Positions 25,629-33,854 of a DNA stretch of 40,721 nucleotides are shown piece after piece. The notes beneath the pieces were generated by a model. The model had not been told where the DNA came from. It saw only the letters and a list, made by a program, of their open reading frames with translations, and made no database searches. The translations under genes and the position numbers were made by a program. Position 1 is the first letter of the stretch; every line of letters begins with the position of its first letter. Source of the stretch: Paracoccaceae bacterium (lineage in GTDB: Bacteria > Pseudomonadota > Alphaproteobacteria > Rhodobacterales > Rhodobacteraceae); the NCBI GenBank assembly GCA_014879735.1, contig JACSRN010000045.1, positions 1-40,721 of the forward strand. The letters run 5' to 3'.

Positions 25629-26432
25629 ATGGCGACGACGAAAAGCCAGAGCGGCTTTGTTGAGACGGTCAAGACCATCTTCTGGGCGCTGGTGATCGCG
25701 GGGATATTCCGCACGGTCTTCTTTCAGCCGTTCTGGATTCCGTCGGGCTCGATGAAGGACACGCTGCTGATCGGCGACTTTCTCTTCGTCAACAAGATGG
25801 CCTACGGCTATTCCAGCTATTCCTGCGAGGTTCCCGGGCTGAAGATCAGTCTTTGCCCCTTCATCGAGGAGCGCTGGCTGGGTTCGGAACCCGAACGCGG
25901 CGATGTCGTCGTCTTCCGCCACCCGGTGACGGGCGAGGATTACATCAAGCGACTGATCGGGTTGCCGGGCGATACGGTCCAGGTGAAGAACGGCGTCGTC
26001 TGGATCAATGGCAAGGAAGTGCCGCAGGAACCGGCCGGCACCTTCGAGGAGGTGATGGAGCCGCAGGGTCCGATGCGCAACCGTCCGCGCTGCGCCAACG
26101 GCGCCGTGGGCGACGGCGCGATCTGCCAGAAGGACCGCTTCATCGAAACGCTGCCCAATGGCGTGAAGCATGACGTCCTGAACATCGACGCCCGCAGCTT
26201 TGCCGACAATACCGATGTCTTCGCCGTTCCGCCGGGCCATTACTTCTTCATGGGCGACAACCGCGACAACAGCCAGGACAGCCGGTTTGCCCAGGCCATG
26301 GGCGGGGTGGGCATGGTGCCGGCCGCGAATCTGATCGGCCGCGCCGACCGCATCATCTTCTCGTCGGCCGGCGCGCGGCTGTGGTATTTCTGGACCTGGC
26401 GCAGCGACCGATTCTACAAGGCGATCCGGTGA
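25629..26432 (+). CDS. lepB: Signal peptidase I
   Basis: LepB removes signal peptides from exported proteins at the outer face of the inner membrane. The 267-residue protein has one N-terminal helix (about 13-32), then WIPSGSM with catalytic Ser41, [12 protein letters not shown] with the general-base Lys107, and the [12 protein letters not shown] box. An insert with several cysteines follows the first box, as in other alphaproteobacterial forms. AAGGAAA precedes the ATG. Its TGA overlaps the GTG start of rnc as GTGA. Confidence 0.97.
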   Translation: MATTKSQSGFVETVKTIFWALVIAGIFRTVFFQPFWIPSGSMKDTLLIGDFLFVNKMAYGYSSYSCEVPGLKISLCPFIEERWLGSEPERGDVVVFRHPVTGEDYIKRLIGLPGDTVQVKNGVVWINGKEVPQEPAGTFEEVMEPQGPMRNRPRCANGAVGDGAICQKDRFIETLPNGVKHDVLNIDARSFADNTDVFAVPPGHYFFMGDNRDNSQDSRFAQAMGGVGMVPAANLIGRADRIIFSSAGARLWYFWTWRSDRFYKAIR

Positions 26433-27118
26433 GGTTGTCGGCCGATCTCAAGGCGTTCCAGACCCGTGTCGGGTATGACTTCCGGCGGGCCGATCTGCTG
26501 GTCCGCGCCGTTACCCATGCCTCGATCGGTTCGGCCTCGCGCCCCGACAATCAGCGGCTGGAGTTTCTGGGCGACCGGGTCCTTGGCCTCGTGATGGCAG
26601 AGGCGCTTCTGGCGGCCGATCCCGCCGCCTCTGAGGGGGTGCTGGCGCCACGGTTCAACGCATTGGTCCGCAAGGAAATGTGCGCCGAAGTTGCCCGCGA
26701 CATCGACCTTGGCGCCGTGCTGAAACTCGGCCGGTCCGAGATGCTGTCGGGTGGGCGGCGCAAGGAAGCGCTTCTGGGCGACGCGATGGAGGCGGTGATT
26801 GCCGCCATCTATCTGGACGGCGGGTTCGAGGCAGCCAGGCGCGCGATTCTCGGGCTTTGGGGCGCGCGGATCGGTGCGGTGGAACCCGATGCCCGCGATG
26901 CGAAAACTGCGCTGCAGGAATGGGCGCAGGCCCGCGGCATGCCGCCGCCCACCTATAGTGAAACCGCGCGTTCGGGGCCTGACCACCAGCCGCTGTTCAC
27001 AGTGGAAGTTGCGCTGGAAAACGGCGAGCATGAGGCGGCGAAGGCAGGGTCGAAACGGGTAGCGGAACAGGCGGCAGCGCGGGCGCTGCTGATGCGGCTG
27101 GAGGCGGGCGATGAGTGA
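26429..27118 (+). CDS. rnc: Ribonuclease III
   Basis: RNase III cuts double-stranded RNA in rRNA and mRNA processing. The 229-residue protein has the catalytic signature [12 protein letters not shown] (Glu45, Asp49), the second acidic pair Asp118 and Glu121 in [16 protein letters not shown], and a C-terminal dsRNA-binding domain (about 155-225). The position equal to E. coli Glu38 is Gln42; that residue is outside the core metal cluster. The start is a GTG within the lepB stop, giving [10 protein letters not shown]; the longer frame upstream is inside lepB. It overlaps era by 8 bases. Confidence 0.96.
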   Translation: MRLSADLKAFQTRVGYDFRRADLLVRAVTHASIGSASRPDNQRLEFLGDRVLGLVMAEALLAADPAASEGVLAPRFNALVRKEMCAEVARDIDLGAVLKLGRSEMLSGGRRKEALLGDAMEAVIAAIYLDGGFEAARRAILGLWGARIGAVEPDARDAKTALQEWAQARGMPPPTYSETARSGPDHQPLFTVEVALENGEHEAAKAGSKRVAEQAAARALLMRLEAGDE

Positions 27119-28025
27119 GACACGCGCGGGCTTCGTTGCCCTGATCGGCGAACCCAATGCGGGCAAGTCGACGCTGCTGAACCGGATGGTGGGGGCCAAG
27201 GTCTCCATTGTCACGCACAAGGTGCAGACGACGCGCGCGCGCATTCGCGGCGTCTGCATGGAAGGGCAGACCCAGATCGTCTTTGTTGACACGCCCGGCC
27301 TTTTCCGGCCCCGCCGGCGGCTTGACCGTGCCATGGTCAAGGCGGCCTGGGGCGGGGCGGCCGATGCCGACATCGTGGTCCTGCTGATCGAAGCGCATCG
27401 CGGCCTGACCGAGGGCGTGGAGGCGATCCTTGCCCGAATCGGGAACGAATTGCCGCGGGACCGGCCGGTGGCGCTTGCCATCAACAAGATCGACCGGGTG
27501 AAGGCCGAGGTCCTGCTGGGTCTGGCGCAGGAGATGAACGGCGCCTTTCCCTTTGCCAAGACCTTCATGATCTCGGCCGAACGCGGGTATGGCGTGGCCG
27601 ATCTGCGCGAATGGCTGGCCGAAAACCTGCCCGAAGGTCCCTGGTTCTATCCCGAGGACCAGCTTGCCGACCTGCCGCTGCGCATGATCGCCGCCGAGAT
27701 GACGCGGGAAAAGCTGACCCTGCGGCTGCACGAGGAACTGCCCTACCAACTGACGGTCGAAACCGAGAAATGGGAAGATCGGGCCGACGGCTCGACCCGG
27801 ATCGACCAGATCGTCTATGTCGCGCGCGACGGCCACAAGGGCATCGTCCTTGGCCAGAAGGGCGAGACGATCAAGGCCATCGGCCAGGCCGCAAGGGCCG
27901 AGATCGCGACCTTCCTCGACCGGCCCGTGCATCTGTTCCTGACCGTGAAGGTGCGGCCGAACTGGCTGGAAGAGGCCGAGCGCTATTCGGAAATGGGCCT
28001 CGATTTCAAGGACGGCGACGCCTGA
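27111..28025 (+). CDS. era: GTPase Era
   Basis: Era is a GTPase that binds the 3' end of 16S rRNA and helps mature the small ribosomal subunit. The 304-residue protein has GEPNAGKST (14-22) as P-loop, VDTPG, and NKIDRV, then a KH domain (about 200-290) with the RNA-contacting [11 protein letters not shown] loop. Length and order are normal. Overlap with rnc indicates coupled expression of two rRNA-maturation factors. Its 3' end overlaps the end of a convergent small membrane-protein gene by 20 bases. Confidence 0.97.
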   Translation: MSETRAGFVALIGEPNAGKSTLLNRMVGAKVSIVTHKVQTTRARIRGVCMEGQTQIVFVDTPGLFRPRRRLDRAMVKAAWGGAADADIVVLLIEAHRGLTEGVEAILARIGNELPRDRPVALAINKIDRVKAEVLLGLAQEMNGAFPFAKTFMISAERGYGVADLREWLAENLPEGPWFYPEDQLADLPLRMIAAEMTREKLTLRLHEELPYQLTVETEKWEDRADGSTRIDQIVYVARDGHKGIVLGQKGETIKAIGQAARAEIATFLDRPVHLFLTVKVRPNWLEEAERYSEMGLDFKDGDA

Positions 28026-28227
28026 GCGGCGGCGAGGGCGGTGACGGTGGCGATGGGTTCGCCAGGACAGAGCCTGCAGTCCACAGGATGCCGGCCAGCG
28101 CAATCAGCGTGACCGCGCCCTTCAGCACCGGATCCTTGCCATTGCCATCGGGGTCGAGCCGCAGCGCCAGCAGGCCGGCTGCAGCCGCCAGCAGCGTGAT
28201 CCGCGCACCTCGTGACGGAAGGGCCAT
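28006..28227 (-). CDS. Small putative membrane protein
   Basis: The 73-residue product has two hydrophobic segments (about residues 8-20 and 36-55) separated by a short charged loop (RLDPDGNGKDP) and ends with a repetitive Ser-Pro-Pro and Arg-rich tail. I do not recognise a family. AAAGGA lies 5 bases before the ATG at 28227, which supports a real gene; an in-frame ATG at 28233 is inside that ribosome site and less likely. Its stop is within the last codons of era on the opposite strand. Function is unknown, and a spurious frame remains possible. Confidence 0.5.
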   Translation of the reverse strand: MALPSRGARITLLAAAAGLLALRLDPDGNGKDPVLKGAVTLIALAGILWTAGSVLANPSPPSPPSPPLRRRRP

Positions 28228-28305
28228 GGCCATCCTTTCTATGGGCGGACAACGCCCTGGATGTGAAGATATGGGGCCTCGCGGGGCAGCGGGGAAGATC
28301 CTGCC

Positions 28306-29130
28306 TCAGCGGCCACGGGTAAAGCCCGGGCCGCCCGGCCGCCGCCGCACCGCCAGCGAGACGGCAGCATAGATCGGAAACCCGACCGGGTGGCGCAGCG
28401 CCAGCGCCGCAAGGCCGCCCGGGGTCAGCCGGGCCTTGCCCTCGCGCGACAGGATACCGGGGAAACGGTCTTCCAGTTCCTTCACCCCGGCATCCTGCCG
28501 GCGGCGCACCTTCACCAGCGCGGCAAAGCCCTCGACCATCGGCCAGTCGTAGCGGGCCGGTACCTGCACCCGCTCGCCCGGCACGAACTGTAACCGCACG
28601 AAAGTGTCGTCCGAGATCAGCCGCGGAAAGCTGCCCCAGCGGGCGCGACCCGCGGCATTCACCGCATATAGCCCGTAGCCCGGCGCCACGGCGCGGTTGA
28701 AGGGCAGGTCCTGCCAGAACCGCGCATAGGCCCGCGTCACCCAGGACCGCGCCCGCGGGATCGCCGGCGTGGCCCCGGCATAGGTCGGCGCCGGGCGCGA
28801 CAGCGCGGCAGCGATCTGGGCCAGCACATCGGGCGTCACCACGCAATCGGCGTCGAGATAGGCGCGGCAGGTTCCCGAAGCCGCCAGGTCGCCGGCATCC
28901 AGCGCGCCGGGCTTCGACCCCTCGGCCAGATCCAGCACCGTGACCCGCCAGCCATCCGGCACCGGCACGGCCCGCGCCACATCGGCCGTTTGGTCGCGGC
29001 ATCCGTTCGCCACCACGATCACCTCGGCCCCCCCCGGCACGGGCCGGCTGGCCAGCACGGCCGAAAGGCAGCGGCCGATCCAGCCCTCTTCGTTCGATGC
29101 CGGGATGATGACGCTCAGCACCCGTGGCAT
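28306..29130 (-). CDS. Family 2 glycosyltransferase
   Basis: The 274-residue GT-A enzyme has SVIIPASNEEGWIGRCL near 6-22, VVANGCRDQT, the metal-binding DAD (93-95) in YLDADCVVTP, and DDTF near 174-177 as second acidic site. It lacks the QxxRW processive motif and has no more than one hydrophobic stretch (about 235-255), so it should transfer single sugars from a nucleotide donor, perhaps at the membrane. Donor and acceptor are unknown. Its start overlaps the end of the SGNH-glycosidase-like gene by 16 bases, so both are translated from one mRNA. It is probably part of a surface-polysaccharide pathway. Confidence 0.9.
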   Translation of the reverse strand: MPRVLSVIIPASNEEGWIGRCLSAVLASRPVPGGAEVIVVANGCRDQTADVARAVPVPDGWRVTVLDLAEGSKPGALDAGDLAASGTCRAYLDADCVVTPDVLAQIAAALSRPAPTYAGATPAIPRARSWVTRAYARFWQDLPFNRAVAPGYGLYAVNAAGRARWGSFPRLISDDTFVRLQFVPGERVQVPARYDWPMVEGFAALVKVRRRQDAGVKELEDRFPGILSREGKARLTPGGLAALALRHPVGFPIYAAVSLAVRRRPGGPGFTRGR

Positions 29131-31694
29131 CCGGTGGCCAGCGCCCGCCAGCGCGGGTTTTCATCGGCCAGATGGCGCAGCGCGCCCCAACTGCCCCATT
29201 TGCCTGGCGCATAGACATCGACAAAGGCATTGAACGGCGCATCCGTCGCCCCGGCCCAGCCTTCCAGCATCTCGGCATAAAGTGCGCCCATGCCGGATGT
29301 ATAGTTCAGATGAGTGAAGAAGGCGGTCAGGGTGGGGTCGTCGACCACCGCGCCCATGCCGACGACATGGCTGCCACCTTCGTACATGGCAAGCTTCAGC
29401 CCGTACCCTGCCGCGACTGCCTGATGATAGGGCATGATGTCGGTCAGAAACGACCGGACGGTATCTTCCGGCCGGCCGGTGGTGCTGCCATCGCGCAATT
29501 CGGCCAATGCGCGCGCATCGGCCAGATCGTAGCGGTGCGCCGCGACATAGGCGGCGGCCTCGTCGCCCGCCAGATGCGCCGCCCCCGCCTTGGCTGCCGC
29601 CTCGCTTTCCGCCAGCCAGCCTTTTACCACCGGCACCTTTTCATCGGATCCCAGCAATGCCGCAAAATAGCCCGTCACGGCATAGGCATCGAAGGACTGC
29701 ACCGGCGGCGACTTGCCTTCTGCCACCACGCGCGGAGCGTTGAGGATCTGATCCTCGACCCCCTTGTTGCCGGTCTGGGTCGCCACCACGCGCACCAGCC
29801 GGTCGCGCCCCAGGACCTCGGTCCAGATCGCCATGACCTCGGCCGCGCGCATCCCGTAGAACTGCAACCAGGAATATTGCTGGTTCCACCGCGCCATGGC
29901 CTGTTCCTCGGCCCATTGCGCCTGACCGAACTGCCAGTTCCAAACCTCATTGGAATATTCCAGCCAGACTCGCAGCCGGGGGTCCAGACCCTGCGCGACC
30001 ACGCCCGCCATCTCGCGCACCAGCGCGTCGTCGGCTCCGTGCGGGATGTTGATCCAGGGCTCGGCCTGCAGGCGATTGGCCAGCGCGACGATGATCTCCA
30101 CCGGCACACCGTGTCGCGCCCAGGAATAATCGTCGGGGCGCGGCCGGTCGGCAGCCGTGGACAGCGGGGAATTGTTGGTGGCCAGCCAGTCCATGAAGCG
30201 CAGGCCCCGCACGCCCTCGATCCGGGCCAGCCAGTCGGGGTTGAAGATCTCGCCCGCGACCAGCGCCGCCTCGCGCTCTTCGCGCAGGATGCGGATGTGG
30301 CGCAGCGGATCGGCCTCGTCGGTCTCGGTCAGCGTCAGTTCCACGCCGCCCAGGCCTGGCGCAAAGTCGAAGCTGGCGCGACCCGGCCCCTGCACCACAT
30401 TCGTGGCCCGCCCGCCGATCTGCAATTCCCCCTTGCCGTCATGGAGCAGCAGGTAGCGACCGGCCACGCCGCCGGTATCGGCAGGCAGGTCGGTCAGGAC
30501 CAGCGTGGCAATGCCGGTGATCTGATCGGGAATCCGGATGGGCCAACCCGCGGCATCAAGCGCACCGGCCGCGCGCAACTCGCTCTCCTCCCAACCGCCC
30601 CATTGCCCGGGCAGATGGCCGACCCAGGGTCGCGCCGTTTTCATCACATCGAGGAAAGGCTGCTGCACCGACCAGTCGTTCACGCCGGCCAGCCCCAGCG
30701 AAAGCCGGGGATTGGTGATCCTGGTGAAGATCGCGGCATCTGCGGCGGCAGGATCGGCGCCGGCCGCGGCCGCGGGTTCAGATGCGGGGCCGGTGGTCGC
30801 ATCCGGCGGTGGGGCCGCCGGATCCGCATCCGCCGGCGCGGACTCCGGTGGCGCCGGCTCGACCGCGGGCGCCAGCTCGACCGCCGGTGCGGGCGCAGGC
30901 TCTACCGTGGGTGCAGGCTCGACCGCGGGCGCCGCTGGCGCCGCAATCGGCGGTGGGGTTGCGGCGAATGCCGACACCGCCTCCCAGGCAACCTGCTGCA
31001 ACACCCTTGCCTGCGCCTCGGTGATCACAGAGGCGCGGTTTGGCCAGATCCGGAGCAGTCTTGCCGGCAACCCTTCGGGCGAGCGGCCGGTCAGCGCGGC
31101 CAGTTGCACCATCGCCAGGAAATACTGGCCCTTGCCATTGGGGTGAATCCCGTCGTCGAACAACTGGCCAAGACTGTCGATGCCGGGCAGCCCGCCCGCC
31201 TCGATCCGCTCGGACAGCAGCGCGAAGGCCTGACCGGCCGGAATGATCGCCGCCGCCTCACCGGCTGCCTTGCGCCACAGCGGCAGATCCGCCGCAATCG
31301 CAGCCCGCCATCCGGCCGCATCGGCGCCGGCGATCTCGGGCCAGGTCTCGTAGAGCCAGACCTTCGCATCGGGGCTCGCCGCATGGGCGGCATCGGCCCA
31401 GCGGATGACAAGTTCGGCGCTGCCCGCATCCCTCACCTGATCGGCAATCGGTTGCGCCTCTGTCAGGATCAGCGCCCCGACATCCCCTGCCGCCAGTGCC
31501 GCCCGCGCGTCGAGGCCCGCCTCGGCGGAATGGTCCCAGTTCCAGGCCAGCGACGCACCCACAATCACCTGCGCCTCGACCGTGGCTGTCGCCTCCATCG
31601 CGGCAAGCCCGGATTCGACCATGCGCGGCAGATCCGACCCCACGAGGGAATGGCCGACGAACACCACCTTGGCCAGTAGCGAGAACAGCGACAT
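29115..31694 (-). CDS. SGNH-like domain fused by a Pro/Ala linker to a glycosidase-like (cellulose-binding-annotated) domain
   Basis: The 859-residue protein has three parts. Residues 1-245 form an SGNH-hydrolase-like domain: GHSLVG with candidate nucleophile Ser16, VWLYETW near 112-118, and DGIHPN with the Asp181/His184 pair. Residues about 246-325 are a Pro/Ala/Glu linker with VEPAP repeats. Residues about 326-859 match a bacterial family often labelled cellulose-binding protein; EYSNEVWNWQFGQA carries Glu583 in an NE pair like clan GH-A acid/base residues, and Glu772 in MYEGG is a possible nucleophile. Cleavage of, or binding to, a beta-glucan-like polymer is inferred, not shown. No signal peptide is visible, because the SGNH block begins at residue 11. 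The ATG at 31694 lies two bases after the upstream gene's stop. Confidence 0.85.
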   Translation of the reverse strand: MSLFSLLAKVVFVGHSLVGSDLPRMVESGLAAMEATATVEAQVIVGASLAWNWDHSAEAGLDARAALAAGDVGALILTEAQPIADQVRDAGSAELVIRWADAAHAASPDAKVWLYETWPEIAGADAAGWRAAIAADLPLWRKAAGEAAAIIPAGQAFALLSERIEAGGLPGIDSLGQLFDDGIHPNGKGQYFLAMVQLAALTGRSPEGLPARLLRIWPNRASVITEAQARVLQQVAWEAVSAFAATPPPIAAPAAPAVEPAPTVEPAPAPAVELAPAVEPAPPESAPADADPAAPPPDATTGPASEPAAAAGADPAAADAAIFTRITNPRLSLGLAGVNDWSVQQPFLDVMKTARPWVGHLPGQWGGWEESELRAAGALDAAGWPIRIPDQITGIATLVLTDLPADTGGVAGRYLLLHDGKGELQIGGRATNVVQGPGRASFDFAPGLGGVELTLTETDEADPLRHIRILREEREAALVAGEIFNPDWLARIEGVRGLRFMDWLATNNSPLSTAADRPRPDDYSWARHGVPVEIIVALANRLQAEPWINIPHGADDALVREMAGVVAQGLDPRLRVWLEYSNEVWNWQFGQAQWAEEQAMARWNQQYSWLQFYGMRAAEVMAIWTEVLGRDRLVRVVATQTGNKGVEDQILNAPRVVAEGKSPPVQSFDAYAVTGYFAALLGSDEKVPVVKGWLAESEAAAKAGAAHLAGDEAAAYVAAHRYDLADARALAELRDGSTTGRPEDTVRSFLTDIMPYHQAVAAGYGLKLAMYEGGSHVVGMGAVVDDPTLTAFFTHLNYTSGMGALYAEMLEGWAGATDAPFNAFVDVYAPGKWGSWGALRHLADENPRWRALATGCHGC
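30846..30929 (-). repeat. VEPAP-type coding repeat in the linker of the fusion protein
   Basis: The linker encodes near-repeats of Ala-Val-Glu-Pro-Ala-Pro about four times (residues about 256-283), and the DNA shows matching near-identical units of about 18-30 bases. Such tracts change length readily by slippage and form extended, flexible spacers between domains of secreted enzymes. Confidence 0.7.
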
Positions 31695-31696
31695 GA

Positions 31697-32617
31697 TCAC
31701 TCCGCCTGCGAAACGCCCGTCGCAGGATAGGACGTGACCACGCGCCAGACCACCTCTTGCAGCGCGCGCGCCATATCGGGGGCCACAGCCGTGGCCGCCG
31801 TGCCATCCGCCTTTCGCAGGGCCACGGGCAGGCCGACCGGCGAACGGCCGTAGATCACCGCGTAATGGGTGTTCGCCATCAGCCAGGCGCCGAGATCGTT
31901 GAAATGGATCTCGTCGGCAAAAAGCGCATCCGTGCCGGCAAGGCCGGGAATTTCGCCGGCAGCGGCCGCCCGCTCGACCGCCGCCATGACCTGTCCGCCG
32001 GGAATGACATGGATCACCCCCACGCCGGGCCGCGCCATGGCCCGGCGCAGCAGCGCGCCCTCCCACAGCGCGGGCAGATCGGCATCGAGCCGGGCCAGCC
32101 AGCCTGCCGGATCGTCGCGTCGGTGCCAGGTCTCGTAGAGATAGATCCGCACGGCAGGGTTCGCCTGGCGCGCGGTCTTCGCCCAGTAGGCCAGCGCCTC
32201 GGCCGAGCCGTGATAGCGGATGGCATCCTTCAGCTCGACCATCTCCGTCAGCACCACGACAGGATAGTCGCCGCTGGCCAGCGCCTCATCGACCGGGCGG
32301 AAGGCCGGGCTGCGGTTCTCCTCCGCCATGCCGCGCACCTCTCCTGTCTGGTGCTCGCGCAGCGACACCCCCCAGCCAAGCTGGCTTGCATGGTCGTGCC
32401 CGGCCAGTTGCGCCAGCATCGCCGGCATGTCGCGGCCAACCAGCGAATGACCGAGGTGATAGACCGCCACGGGCCCCGCCAGCGGTGGCAAGGGCTGCCC
32501 ATAGGCTGCAGCGAAGGCCGCCTCGTCCAGCCGGCCCGGCCGGCACAGGACAAACATCCCGGCAGCAAGCAGCGCCGCCACGGCAAGCCCCGATCCGATC
32601 CATCTTGCCCTGCGCAC
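31697..32617 (-). CDS. Membrane-anchored SGNH-like protein, paralogue of the downstream fusion's first domain
   Basis: The 306-residue protein has an N-terminal hydrophobic anchor (about 8-25) and then an SGNH-like domain facing the periplasm: GHSLVGRDMP with candidate nucleophile Ser58, VVLTEMVEL, IYLYETWHRR near 158-166, and DEIHFNDLG with Asp235/His238. The same blocks in the same order occur in the fusion protein encoded next. Esterase or O-acetyltransferase action on a polysaccharide is plausible for this fold, as for AlgX/AlgJ-type enzymes, but unproven. The start is a GTG at 32617 with GGGAGGA upstream. It is the first gene of the locus and is divergent from the LYS1-like gene. Confidence 0.8.
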   Translation of the reverse strand: MRRARWIGSGLAVAALLAAGMFVLCRPGRLDEAAFAAAYGQPLPPLAGPVAVYHLGHSLVGRDMPAMLAQLAGHDHASQLGWGVSLREHQTGEVRGMAEENRSPAFRPVDEALASGDYPVVVLTEMVELKDAIRYHGSAEALAYWAKTARQANPAVRIYLYETWHRRDDPAGWLARLDADLPALWEGALLRRAMARPGVGVIHVIPGGQVMAAVERAAAAGEIPGLAGTDALFADEIHFNDLGAWLMANTHYAVIYGRSPVGLPVALRKADGTAATAVAPDMARALQEVVWRVVTSYPATGVSQAE

Positions 32618-32719
32618 CGCATCCTCCCTTCACCCTGCCGACACATCTGTTATCTAGGCCCGGGCATTTCCAGACGCCGCCTGCGAAGCACACTGTTTCC
32701 GCGGGCGCAAGGAGGCGGA

Positions 32720-33775
32720 ATGACGGTGCATCTCTGGGTCCGGGCCGAGCAACGTCCGAATGAAGAGCGGGTCGGGTTGATGCCCGAAGGCGTGGCGGCG
32801 CTGAAGGCGGCAGGACTTCGCGTCTCGGTCGAGGAAAGCTCGGTTCGCGCGATTGCGATCGACGGCTACCGCGCCGCCGGCGCCGAAATCGTTCCCGAGA
32901 ACGCCTGGCCCTCGGCGCCGGCCGATGCCATCATCTTCGGCCTGAAGGAACTGCCCGAGGACGGCACGCCGCTGCCGCACCGCCACATCATGTTCGGCCA
33001 TGCCTACAAGGGCCAGCCGGCCGGGCGGGTGCTGCTGCAGCGCTTCAGGGCGGGCGGCGGCACGCTCTACGATCTGGAATATCTGGTCGATCCCGCGGGG
33101 CGCCGGGTCGCGGCCTTCGGCTACTGGGCCGGCTATGCCGGCGCGGCGGTCAGCCTGAAATGCTGGGCCGCGCAACAAAGGGGCGGCATCGCCGGCCCGG
33201 TCGCGAAGGTGCCGTCGCGCGAGGCCCTGCTTGCAGCGCTGGAGGCCGATTGCGCCGGGCTTTCGCCGCCCCGCGCGCTGATCATCGGCGCCAAGGGGCG
33301 TGTCGGCACCGGGGCCGCCGACCTCTGCGCTGCGATGGGCGTCGAGGCGACGCTGTGGGACATGGCCGAAACTGCCTCTGGCGGACCCTTCCCCGAGGTT
33401 CTCCAGCACGAGATCTTTCTCAACTGCATTCTCGCCCGGCCGGGCTGCCCGGTCTTCGTGCCGGCCACGGCGCCAGACGACCCCGCGCGTCGGCTGACGG
33501 TGATCGGCGACATCGCCTGCGATCCGACCTCGGATTTTTCGCCCGTCAAGGTCTATGACCGCTCGACGGACTGGGATGCCCCCGCACTGCGCGTGGCAGA
33601 GCGCCCGCCGCTCGACGTGACGGCGATCGACAACCTGCCCGCGCTGATGCCGGTCGAAAGCTCGCAGGATTATGCGGCACAGCTTTTGCCGACGCTGCTG
33701 CAGCTGACCGATCTCGACTCGGGGGTCTGGGCAAGGGCAAAGGCCGATTTCGACCGGCACAGCGCCGGCCTCTGA
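32720..33775 (+). CDS. Saccharopine dehydrogenase (NAD+, L-lysine-forming), LYS1-like
   Basis: The 351-residue protein matches fungal LYS1: VRAEQRPNEERVGLMPEG at the start, MFGHAYKGQ near 92-100, FGYWAGYAG, and a Rossmann segment ALIIGAKGRVGTGAAD. It interconverts saccharopine with lysine plus 2-oxoglutarate using NAD(H). Since bacteria of this group normally make lysine through diaminopimelate, the direction here is probably lysine to saccharopine, the first step of breakdown. AAGGAGGCGGA gives a strong ribosome site for the ATG at 32720; the very long upstream open frame is antisense to the SGNH gene. It is followed after 79 bases by the LYS9-like gene. Confidence 0.92.
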   Translation: MTVHLWVRAEQRPNEERVGLMPEGVAALKAAGLRVSVEESSVRAIAIDGYRAAGAEIVPENAWPSAPADAIIFGLKELPEDGTPLPHRHIMFGHAYKGQPAGRVLLQRFRAGGGTLYDLEYLVDPAGRRVAAFGYWAGYAGAAVSLKCWAAQQRGGIAGPVAKVPSREALLAALEADCAGLSPPRALIIGAKGRVGTGAADLCAAMGVEATLWDMAETASGGPFPEVLQHEIFLNCILARPGCPVFVPATAPDDPARRLTVIGDIACDPTSDFSPVKVYDRSTDWDAPALRVAERPPLDVTAIDNLPALMPVESSQDYAAQLLPTLLQLTDLDSGVWARAKADFDRHSAGL

Positions 33776-33854
33776 CGCGAATTCCCCGGACGGGATTTGC
33801 ACGATTTTGCTTGGAATGCCTGCCGCCCGCCGGCAGCTGGAAGGGAGAGACGCA

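Noticed and set aside
30846-30929. Repeat array suggestive of CRISPR
   Set aside because: The units lie in frame and encode VEPAP repeats without unique spacers; it is a protein linker.
29124-31679. 851-codon open frame antisense to the SGNH-glycosidase fusion
   Set aside because: The sequence is low-complexity (Arg/Gly/His-rich) with no motif, a typical shadow of a high-GC gene whose third codon positions are G or C.
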